In this document: positions 24,966 through 30,952 of the stretch, in pieces
How the letters are laid out: every line of letters starts with the position of its first letter
Numbering within the stretch: position 1 is the first letter of the stretch
Source: Dinoroseobacter sp049800835
GTDB taxonomy: Bacteria > Pseudomonadota > Alphaproteobacteria > Rhodobacterales > Rhodobacteraceae
DNA: 64,000 nt
Direction of reading: 5' to 3'
NCBI RefSeq assembly: GCF_049800835.1
Contig: NZ_JBNAFU010000004.1
Span: forward strand, 1 to 64,000
Notes under the pieces: generated by a model
Seen by the model: the letters and a program-made list of their open reading frames with translations, nothing else
The model's database searches: none
What the model was told of the DNA's origin: nothing
Program-made: the position numbers and the translations under genes

Positions 24966-25003
24966 GTCTACAGCAGAGGTGCAGTTGACAACTTGCTGTA
25001 GAC
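24966..25003. promoter_or_regulatory. Perfect inverted repeat between the SDR and LysR genes, likely LysR operator
   Basis: GTCTACAGCA (24966-24975) and TGCTGTAGAC (24994-25003) are perfect complements over ten bases with an 18-base spacer. The repeat lies 16 bases before the LysR start and 70 before the SDR start. A TTGACA -35-like box sits in the spacer. Position and symmetry are as expected for the binding site of the adjacent LysR protein. Confidence 0.65.
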
Positions 25004-25019
25004 AAATCATCAACACCTT

Positions 25020-25928
25020 ATGCGAAACGCAGCAGAACTCGCCTTTCTGAAGACGGTGGAACTCGGCTCGATCCGTGCGGCTGCGCGCGCCTTGGGGCAG
25101 GACCCCTCGGGTATCTCGCGGCGCGTGACGCAGCTGGAAACCCGTTTCGGCACGAAACTGGTGGATCGCAGCGGCAATGCCACCCGCCCGACCCAGCAGG
25201 GCAAGCTGTATTTCGACCGCCTGAAAGAGATCATCGCGCAACTCGAAGCGTTGGAGGCGGAGATCAGCGGCGAGGCCTTGCACCCGTCCGGACTGCTCCG
25301 TGTCACGGCCGCCATCGACTTCGGGCAGGAATTCCTCGCCCCGTGGCTGCTGGAATTCCGCGGGCTCTATCCGGATGTCGAGTTTGACCTGATGCTCTCA
25401 AGCGGGTTTCTCGACCTGACCCAGAACAACATCGATGTCGCGGTGCGCGCCGGGCGTCTGCCCGACAGCAGCCTAATTGCCCGCAAACTGGCCGAAGTCC
25501 CGCGCGTGCTGGTCGCCAGCCCCGCCTATCTGGACCGGCGCGGGCGGCCCGAGACGCCCCAGGAGCTCAGCGATCATGACTACGTGTTCTTCGTGCCCGG
25601 CAACCGGACCACGCCGATGGAGCTGATCGGCCCCGATGGCGCGCGCCACCGTATCCCACGCTCCAAGGGGGTTGCGATCAATGCGGTGCGCGCAGGCGTT
25701 GCCGCGGTGCGCGCCGGGCACGGCATCCACAACGGGCCGCTCTGGGCCTTCACCGATCTGATCGCCTCGGGCGAGGTGGTCGACATCCTGCCCGATTACC
25801 GGCAGGAGGCGTTCCCCCTCTACGCGGTGCGCCGCCCGTCGATCGTGGTGCCGGCGCGGATCACGGCCTTCACAGACTTTCTGCGCCAGAAGGTGCGGGA
25901 AGTGCCGGGGCTGACGCGCGCCGACTAA
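25020..25928 (+). CDS. LysR-family transcriptional regulator
   Basis: 302 residues: an N-terminal winged helix-turn-helix (FLKTVELGSIRAAARALGQDPSGISRRVTQLETRFGTKLVDR, residues 9-50) and a periplasmic-binding-like effector domain beginning HPSGLLRVTAA. The AAARALGQDPSGISRRV helix pair corresponds to the DNA-reading helix. It probably regulates the divergent SDR gene and itself through the inverted repeat between them; the effector is unknown. The stop overlaps the LysE-family stop on the other strand by four bases. Confidence 0.92.
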   Translation: MRNAAELAFLKTVELGSIRAAARALGQDPSGISRRVTQLETRFGTKLVDRSGNATRPTQQGKLYFDRLKEIIAQLEALEAEISGEALHPSGLLRVTAAIDFGQEFLAPWLLEFRGLYPDVEFDLMLSSGFLDLTQNNIDVAVRAGRLPDSSLIARKLAEVPRVLVASPAYLDRRGRPETPQELSDHDYVFFVPGNRTTPMELIGPDGARHRIPRSKGVAINAVRAGVAAVRAGHGIHNGPLWAFTDLIASGEVVDILPDYRQEAFPLYAVRRPSIVVPARITAFTDFLRQKVREVPGLTRAD

Positions 25929-26524
25929 CCCGTGAGCACCGGCCAGAGCGAGATCATGAGCAACGCGGCACAGGTCCAGTTGAACGCGCGCAGCCGCCCC
26001 GGGCTCGACAGCCACCGCGCGACTTGCGTGCCCATCCACGCCCAGACCGAGACGGACGGAAAGTTCGTGGCGCAGAACACGACCGCCACCAGGACCGCCC
26101 CAAGAAGTCCTGCTTCGGGCGCGGCATAGGCCGTAACCGCCGTCACCCCCATGACCCAGGCCTTGGGGTTGACCCACTGAAACGCCGCAGCCTGCAGGAA
26201 CGTGAACGGACGTCCGCTCCGCGCACCGCTTTCGGGTGCTGCCGCGTTTGCGATCTTCCACGCAAGCCACGCCATGTAAACGACACTGACCACCTTCAGG
26301 ATATCGTGCGTGACCGGCCACGTGACGAACACCTGCCCAAGCCCCAATCCAAGCAGAAGGACCATGAACGCATGCCCAAAGCTGATCCCCAGCATGTGCG
26401 GCAACGACCGGCGCAATCCGAAATTCGCCCCCGAGGCCAGGAGCATCAGGTTGTTGGGCCCCGGCGTGATTGACGAGACGAAGGCAAAGGCCACAAGGCC
26501 CAGGAGAAAGTCGATGGAAGTCAT
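25925..26524 (-). CDS. LysE-family amino-acid exporter
   Basis: 199 residues with about six hydrophobic segments. The family signature near the N-terminus, SSITPGPNNLMLLASGANFGLRRSLPHMLGI, matches the RhtB/LysE motif, and the WVNPKAWVMGVTA segment is the second conserved patch. It exports amino acids or small amines. No strong ribosome site precedes the ATG. The gene is divergent from an AsnC/Lrp regulator 72 bases away; this pairing is common and suggests the regulator senses the exported amino acid. Confidence 0.9.
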   Translation of the reverse strand: MTSIDFLLGLVAFAFVSSITPGPNNLMLLASGANFGLRRSLPHMLGISFGHAFMVLLLGLGLGQVFVTWPVTHDILKVVSVVYMAWLAWKIANAAAPESGARSGRPFTFLQAAAFQWVNPKAWVMGVTAVTAYAAPEAGLLGAVLVAVVFCATNFPSVSVWAWMGTQVARWLSSPGRLRAFNWTCAALLMISLWPVLTG

Positions 26525-26525
26525 G

Positions 26526-26594
26526 GCGCAACTATTGCGCAGACTGTGCAGAATATAATTGCAAAATCTGGCGAACTTCGTGGTATTGCGCAAT
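26526..26594. promoter_or_regulatory. Two palindromes in the lysE-asnC intergenic region
   Basis: GCGCAA CTA TTGCGC (26526-26540) and the perfect 10-mer ATTGCGCAAT (26585-26594) share the ATTGCGC core and flank the divergent promoter region. The second lies directly before the AsnC-type start codon. They are good candidates for Lrp/AsnC operator sites, based on symmetry and position only. Confidence 0.5.
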
Positions 26595-26596
26595 GT

Positions 26597-27049
26597 ATGA
26601 CGGAGATTGATGCAATAAACGACAGAATATTGTCCGAGTTGTCGCGGGACGGCCGGATTTCCAACCTCGAACTGGCGGACCGGGTCGGGTTGTCCCCCTC
26701 CGCCTGCCTGCGCCGCGTCCAGGAGCTTGAGCGCAGCGGGGTGATCCTCGGTTACCGCGCGGTGCTCGACCGGACCAAGCTGGGGCGTGGTTTCACCGTT
26801 CTGATGGCCGTGGGCCTGTCCGAACACACCAAGACACAGCAAGCCGCCTTCGAAACCGCTGTCCGCGCCGCCCCGGAGGTGCGCGAATGCCACAACGTGA
26901 CCGGCACGGTCGAATACATCCTGCGGGTGGAGGTGTCGGACCTTGCGGCGTTCAAGCGGTTTCACACGGATGTGCTGGGCACCTTGCCGCAGGTCACGTC
27001 GATCACGAGCTACGTCGTGATGGACAGCCCCAAGGATGAACGTCGGTAG
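26597..27049 (+). CDS. AsnC/Lrp-family transcriptional regulator
   Basis: 150 residues: helix-turn-helix (AINDRILSELSRDGRISNLELADRVGLSPSACLRRVQELERSGVI) followed by the RAM/AsnC effector domain (VRECHNVTGTVEYILRVEVSDL), the usual length and layout. I chose ATG at 26597 because MTEIDAINDRIL is the family start; an in-frame GTG further upstream lies inside the likely operator. It probably controls the divergent LysE exporter. The 3' end faces the terminator of the small RNA on the opposite strand, only a few bases away. Confidence 0.93.
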   Translation: MTEIDAINDRILSELSRDGRISNLELADRVGLSPSACLRRVQELERSGVILGYRAVLDRTKLGRGFTVLMAVGLSEHTKTQQAAFETAVRAAPEVRECHNVTGTVEYILRVEVSDLAAFKRFHTDVLGTLPQVTSITSYVVMDSPKDERR

Positions 27050-27052
27050 CGC

Positions 27053-27094
27053 AAAAAAAAGCGACGATGCCAGGGAGGAGGAAGGCACCGTCGC
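27053..27094 (-). terminator. Terminator hairpin of the anti-SD small RNA
   Basis: GCGACGGTGCC pairs with GGCATCGTCGC over 11 positions (one G-U wobble) and is followed by eight T on the minus strand. The loop is the anti-SD sequence, so the terminator doubles as a functional hairpin. Confidence 0.85.
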
Positions 27095-27230
27095 TAAATA
27101 TTTGCAGCAACACCAGGGAGGAGGAAGGTGCTACCGCGGTTACAGAAAACCCAGGGAGGAGGAAGGGCTTCCTGATCTGTTTCGAACCGTTTGGTTCTGA
27201 GCGTGGGCTGTCTCGCCCGTGCTGTTGAGA
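27053..27230 (-). ncRNA. Triple-hairpin anti-Shine-Dalgarno small RNA (CcsR/cuckoo-like)
   Basis: Read on the minus strand, three stem-loops follow each other (27143-27174, 27104-27137, 27061-27094). All have the same 12-nt loop UUCCUCCUCCCU, which contains CCUCCU, the sequence of the 16S rRNA anti-SD. The stems are 10, 11 and 11 pairs, differ in sequence, and pair fully only on the minus strand, where mismatches become G-U wobbles. The last runs into eight T, a complete terminator. A heat-shock-type promoter lies just upstream. This matches the CcsR RNAs of Rhodobacter sphaeroides and the cuckoo RNA family, which mimic the anti-SD and are RpoH-dependent. Unlike R. sphaeroides, no DUF1127 gene precedes it. 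The 5' end is inferred from the promoter. Confidence 0.8.
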
Positions 27231-27236
27231 TTGAAG

Positions 27237-27262
27237 ATATAGAAATGCTGCGCTGCAACAAG
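27237..27262 (-). promoter_or_regulatory. Heat-shock (RpoH-type) promoter of the anti-SD small RNA
   Basis: On the minus strand CTTG, 16 bases, then CTATAT. This fits the alphaproteobacterial RpoH pattern (CTTG in the -35 and CTATNT in the -10). A perfect ATGCAAT-A-ATTGCAT palindrome lies 22 bases upstream (27284-27298). Expected transcription start is near 27230. Confidence 0.6.
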
Positions 27263-27431
27263 GCTCAGTTCCGCAAGGCAGCTATGCAATAATTGCATTG
27301 CCGGGCGTCTTGCTTTCCCAAAATAAGCCCTAAAGCGCTTTGAGTTTGGCGATGCTGCACATAACCCCTTGTTTCGGGGCGGATACAGCACATTTATGCG
27401 CTGGCCCATGATCCAGAAGGATGGCTCGCAC

Positions 27432-28505
27432 GTGACCCGTGATGATGTTTTTGCTGCACTTGCAAATATACCCGTCCCGACAGGTGGCACGCTGGGCCAG
27501 GCCGATCTGGTCCGGGCCCTGTCGATTGATGAGGGCACGGTCCGGTTCGTGATCGAAGCCCCGGACGCAGAGGCCGCCAAAGCGTTGGAAACCACCAAGG
27601 TCGCAGCTGAAACCGCGTTGAAGGCGATCCCGGGCATCACTTCGGTCCAGATTGCGCTGACTGCCCATACCCAATCCCATGGTGACAAGGTTGCCCCGCC
27701 CAGTCTCAAGATCGGCGGGCATCCCAAGCCCGGGCCAGCAGGTCCCCAGAAAATCGCCGGCGTCGACCGTATTCTGGCGGTAGGGTCCGGGAAGGGCGGG
27801 GTTGGCAAGTCGACCGTATCTTCGAACCTCGCCGTCGCTCTGGCAAAGCAGGGCCGTCGCGTCGGGCTGCTGGACGCTGACATTTACGGCCCCTCGCAGC
27901 CGCGCATGATGGGGGTGAGCAAGCGCCCGTCCTCCCCCGACGGCAAGATCATCGAGCCTTTGCATGCCCATGGCGTGACGATGATGTCCATCGGTCTGAT
28001 GCTGGCAGAAGAAAAAGCCGTGGTCTGGCGCGGCCCGATGCTGATGGGCGCCTTGCAGCAGATGCTGACGCAGGTCCGTTGGGGTGCGCTGGACGTTCTG
28101 ATTGTCGATCTGCCGCCGGGCACCGGCGATGTGGCCATGACCCTTTGCCAACGCAGCGCCGTGACCGGGGCTGTTGTCGTCTCCACGCCGCAGGATGTCG
28201 CGCTTCTGGACGCACGCAAGGCGCTGGATATGTTCAACACGCTGAAAACCCCGGTCCTCGGCCTGGTGGAGAACATGTCCGTCTTCTGCTGCCCCGAATG
28301 CGGGCACGAGGCACATATCTTCGGCCACGGCGGCGTCCGGACGGAGGCCGATCGGATCGGGGTGCCGTTCCTCGGGGAATTGCCGATCAGTCTTGAAACG
28401 CGGCTTGCGGGCGATCGGGGCACGCCGATTGCCGCCGGGGACGGGCCCGAGGCAGAGGCGTTCGCCCGCCTCGCGCATCGGTTCATCGCGGGCGGGATGG
28501 CCTGA
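27432..28505 (+). CDS. mrp: Mrp/ApbC-type iron-sulfur carrier ATPase
   Basis: 357 residues if started at GTG 27432, which has AAGGA eleven bases upstream and gives the family start TRDDVFAALANIPVP; ATGs at 27396 and 27408 are alternatives. An N-terminal DUF59-like (MIP18) domain occupies 1-80. The P-loop NTPase carries the deviant Walker A GSGKGGVGKST (118-128), IVDLPPGTGD (switch II) and a CCPEC motif near 280 that holds the 4Fe-4S cluster in a dimer. It delivers Fe-S clusters to apoproteins in the cytoplasm. It is divergent from the small RNA. Confidence 0.93.
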   Translation: MTRDDVFAALANIPVPTGGTLGQADLVRALSIDEGTVRFVIEAPDAEAAKALETTKVAAETALKAIPGITSVQIALTAHTQSHGDKVAPPSLKIGGHPKPGPAGPQKIAGVDRILAVGSGKGGVGKSTVSSNLAVALAKQGRRVGLLDADIYGPSQPRMMGVSKRPSSPDGKIIEPLHAHGVTMMSIGLMLAEEKAVVWRGPMLMGALQQMLTQVRWGALDVLIVDLPPGTGDVAMTLCQRSAVTGAVVVSTPQDVALLDARKALDMFNTLKTPVLGLVENMSVFCCPECGHEAHIFGHGGVRTEADRIGVPFLGELPISLETRLAGDRGTPIAAGDGPEAEAFARLAHRFIAGGMA

Positions 28506-28538
28506 GGCGCGGTTTTCCCGGCTCTTCTGGGGCTGCAA

Positions 28539-28564
28539 TGGGACCCGTATGGGACCGTATGGGA
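28539..28564 (+). promoter_or_regulatory. Three TGGGA direct repeats (MraZ-box-like)
   Basis: TGGGA begins at 28539, 28550 and 28560, spacing 11 and 10 bases. MraZ binds TGGG(N) direct repeats spaced by five bases. The cluster lies about 35 bases after mrp and 550 before mraZ, farther than expected for a dcw operator, so it may mark a distal promoter or be coincidental. Confidence 0.35.
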
Positions 28565-28727
28565 AAGCGGTTCTGGGGTGTTGAGTCTGCCCGATTCGTT
28601 CAGAAAACTGCTACTTTGGGCCGAAAACCCTCAAATTCATGGTCTGTGCGTAAAATTCTTCGCGCGTGCCTTCAGGTCGCGCCATGCCTTCGAACGCACC
28701 CAATTCTCGCGGGCCATTTTTCATCAA

Positions 28728-28772
28728 CCACAACATCTTGTGTTGGGGAGGGGCTTGCCAGATTATCTTGCG
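28728..28772 (+). promoter_or_regulatory. Tandem NrdR-box-like motifs
   Basis: A near-palindrome CCACAACATCTTGTGTTG begins at 28728; its reverse complement matches 13 of 16 positions of the NrdR consensus as I remember it. A weaker second match sharing ATCTTG lies 30 bases downstream, about three helical turns, the arrangement seen at NrdR-controlled promoters. No ribonucleotide reductase gene follows. Otherwise I see no gene in the 613 bases between mrp and mraZ. Confidence 0.25.
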
Positions 28773-28826
28773 TCTCGCTATACCGGCTTAGACCGTCTCG
28801 AAGTCATCTGGTACCATAGAAAACTA

Positions 28827-28855
28827 TTGCTTCCCATCAGTTCCCATGAAATAAC
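28827..28855 (+). promoter_or_regulatory. Candidate dcw promoter overlapping an MraZ box
   Basis: TTGCTT, 17 bases, AATAAC could be the main promoter. Within the spacer TCCCA occurs at 28832 and 28842 (TGGGA on the other strand, five bases between), the exact spacing of MraZ operators. MraZ bound here would block its own operon. The predicted start is near 28862. Confidence 0.45.
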
Positions 28856-28861
28856 CAGAGC

Positions 28862-29068
28862 ATCGAAAGAGACGAGCACCGCGGCATCAAGAACCGCGAA
28901 CCAAAAATAAAAAGTCAGGTTTCATACAGGCCTCGCTTTTTCGAAAGACCGGTCGGCGCTCCACGAGCAGACATCCCCCCAGGTGGTGGAGCCGCTGACC
29001 AAGCCCAAGCACTGGGAAGAGGCGGCGGATCGGGCTATGGCAGCAGCACGATCCGCCGTTCTCGTTTC
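28862..29068 (+). ncRNA. UpsM-like 5' leader RNA of the dcw operon
   Basis: Structured, non-coding leader just upstream of mraZ. Stems seen: GCTCCAC/GTGGAGC (28958-28992) and GGCGGATCG/CGATCCGCC (29024-29057, nine pairs, 16-nt loop), the latter followed by GTTCTCGTTTC, a weak terminator. In R. sphaeroides UpsM is an abundant 206-nt RNA made by partial termination in exactly this position upstream of mraZ. From the promoter proposed here to the end of the hairpin tail is about 207 bases. Sequence homology to UpsM was not checked. Confidence 0.5.
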
Positions 29069-29118
29069 GGGCCGGGCTTTTGGGCAAACCGGGGGAACGG
29101 GCGAAGGAGCGGCCTCTC

Positions 29119-29610
29119 GTGGCACGCATGTTCCGAGGCGAAAGCGTCCACAAGGTGGACGGCAAGGGCAGGGTGTCCATCCCCGCCGGCTTTCGCCGTG
29201 TCCTGGAAGACAGTGACCCGAACTGGACCCCGGATACCAACCCGCGCCTCGTCGTCGTCTATGGCGACAGCCGTCGCGACTACCTTGAATGCTACACGAT
29301 GGCCGCCATGGCCGAGGTGGACGAGAAAATCGCCGCCCTGCCGCGGGGCTCGCGCCCGCGCCGCCGTCTCGAGACGCTTTTCACCGCGCAGGCGCATGAA
29401 ACCTCCGTCGATGAAACCGGGCGGCTCGTGCTGTCGGCCAAGTTGCGCGACAAGATCAACGTCACCGACACCGCCTATTTCATCGCTTCGGGCGACACGT
29501 TCCAGATCCTGTCACCCGAAGCCTACGAGGCCAAGATGGGCGAGATGGAGGAATGGCTGGGCGATCTTGAGGATGACGAGGACCCGCTGACCCTGCTTGA
29601 CGGAGGCTGA
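29119..29610 (+). CDS. mraZ: Transcriptional regulator MraZ
   Basis: 163 residues, two AbrB-type halves (FRGESVHKVDGKGRVSIPAGFR and ETSVDETGRLVLSAKLRDKI), each with the DxxGR motif. MraZ rings bind TGGG repeats upstream and repress the dcw operon. I chose GTG at 29119 (VARMFRGES), with AAGGAG nine bases before it; ATG at 29128 is an alternative. The C-terminus is acidic (LGDLEDDEDPL). It is the first gene of the operon, two bases before rsmH. Confidence 0.93.
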   Translation: MARMFRGESVHKVDGKGRVSIPAGFRRVLEDSDPNWTPDTNPRLVVVYGDSRRDYLECYTMAAMAEVDEKIAALPRGSRPRRRLETLFTAQAHETSVDETGRLVLSAKLRDKINVTDTAYFIASGDTFQILSPEAYEAKMGEMEEWLGDLEDDEDPLTLLDGG

Positions 29611-29612
29611 GG

Positions 29613-30611
29613 ATGGCACCGTCGCAGGATGCCGCTCCGCATGTTCCCGTTCTTCTCGACCCCATTCTGTCTGCCTGCGCACCGATCTCGGGCACATGGC
29701 TCGATGGCACATTCGGCGCGGGCGGGTACACGCGCGGCCTTCTGGCGGCGGGCGCTGACCGGGTGATTGCGGTCGATCAGGACCCGATGGTCTTTGAGAT
29801 GGCGCAGGACTGGGCCGCCGCCTATGGTGACCGGCTCGTGCCCCAGCCGGGCAACTTCGCCGATCTCGACACCTATTGGGACACGCCGCTCGATGGGATT
29901 GTCCTCGATCTCGGGGTGTCGTCCATGCAGCTGGACCAGGCCGAGCGCGGGTTTTCCTTCCTGCGCGATGGCCCGCTCGACATGCGCATGTCGCAAGACG
30001 GGATTTCCGCGGCCGACCTCGTGGCCGAGGCGGATGAGGATACACTGGCCGACATCCTGTTTCACCTCGGCGAGGAACGCGCCGCCCGCCGCATCGCGCG
30101 CGCCGTCGTCAAGGACCGCGCGGACGCCCCGATCACCCGCACGGGCCAGCTGGCCGAAATCGTCGCAAGCTGCCTGCCGCGCGCCAAGCCCGGCCAGAGC
30201 CACCCGGCCACCCGCAGTTTTCAGGCGATCCGCATCGCCGTGAATGACGAGCTGGGCGCGCTCGTCTCGGGGCTGGAGGCCGCAGAACGCGCCTTGGGCC
30301 CGGGTGGATGGCTGGCGGTCGTCACTTTCCATTCACTGGAGGACCGCGTCGCCAAACGCTTCCTTCAGGCTGCCGCAGGCAGCTCCGGGGGCGGCAACCG
30401 CTACGCGCCCGAGGTCGCCGCGACCGCCGCCCGCTTTGTCCTGAAACCCCGCAAGGCCATCGCGCCCACGCAGGCCGAGGTCGCCGCCAACCCGCGCGCC
30501 CGCTCCGCCCGCCTGCGCGTCGGCCAGCGCACCGATGCGCCTGCCCAAGCCGCCGACCGTGCCGCGCTGGGGCTGCCGAAATTCTACTCCCTGTCGGAGG
30601 CAAGTATATGA
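29613..30611 (+). CDS. rsmH: 16S rRNA (cytosine1402-N4)-methyltransferase
   Basis: 332 residues. SAM-binding motif GTFGAGGYTRGLL near the N-terminus, then the RsmH-specific AERGFSFLRDGPLDMRM and TRSFQAIRIAVNDELG segments, and VTFHSLEDRVAK. It methylates C1402 in the ribosomal P site. A GGAGGCTGAGG ribosome site overlaps the mraZ stop. The stop overlaps ftsL by ATGA. Confidence 0.96.
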   Translation: MAPSQDAAPHVPVLLDPILSACAPISGTWLDGTFGAGGYTRGLLAAGADRVIAVDQDPMVFEMAQDWAAAYGDRLVPQPGNFADLDTYWDTPLDGIVLDLGVSSMQLDQAERGFSFLRDGPLDMRMSQDGISAADLVAEADEDTLADILFHLGEERAARRIARAVVKDRADAPITRTGQLAEIVASCLPRAKPGQSHPATRSFQAIRIAVNDELGALVSGLEAAERALGPGGWLAVVTFHSLEDRVAKRFLQAAAGSSGGGNRYAPEVAATAARFVLKPRKAIAPTQAEVAANPRARSARLRVGQRTDAPAQAADRAALGLPKFYSLSEASI

Positions 30612-30952
30612 GAACGCTCGTTTATACCGTTGCCATCGGATCCGTCATAGGTCTGGCCTACTGGGCCTATCAGGAGAACTTCCGCACCCAGCAGGCGCTG
30701 GACCGGGTTCGTGACCTGCAAGCCCAGATCGCCGACACGCGCGAGGCGCTGTCTGTCCAGCGGGCCGAATGGGCCTACCTGAACCGTCCCGAACGCCTGC
30801 GCGAACTGGCCGAGATGAACTTCGACCGTCTGGGCCTTTTGCCGCTCACGCCGTCGCATTTCGGCGATGTCGAACAGGTCGCCTATCCCCCGCGCGAATC
30901 GGTCTCGACCGGGTTGGCCGACACCATCGAACTCAGCGGAGAGACCGAATGA
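30608..30952 (+). CDS. ftsL: Cell division protein FtsL
   Basis: 114 residues. A short cytoplasmic N-terminus, one membrane span (about 4-22, TVAIGSVIGLAYWAY), then a periplasmic coiled coil (RVRDLQAQIADTREALSVQRAEWAYLNRPERL). FtsL is poorly conserved, but size, topology and position between rsmH and ftsI identify it. It forms the FtsQLB complex that activates FtsWI. It overlaps both neighbours by four bases. Confidence 0.9.
   Translation: MRTLVYTVAIGSVIGLAYWAYQENFRTQQALDRVRDLQAQIADTREALSVQRAEWAYLNRPERLRELAEMNFDRLGLLPLTPSHFGDVEQVAYPPRESVSTGLADTIELSGETE

Noticed and set aside
27061..27174. CRISPR-like spaced repeats (CCAGGGAGGAGGAAGG three times)
   Set aside because: Only three units, unequal spacing, flanks that pair with each other; they are RNA hairpin loops, not CRISPR repeats.
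28578..28910. A 110-codon frame in the leader region before mraZ
   Set aside because: No ribosome site, mixed composition and no family; the region carries regulatory repeats and begins the structured leader. I treat it as non-coding.
28870..29110. RNase P RNA upstream of mraZ
   Set aside because: The conserved GAGGAAAGTCCGGGC-type region and the 3' ACAGAA region are not present.
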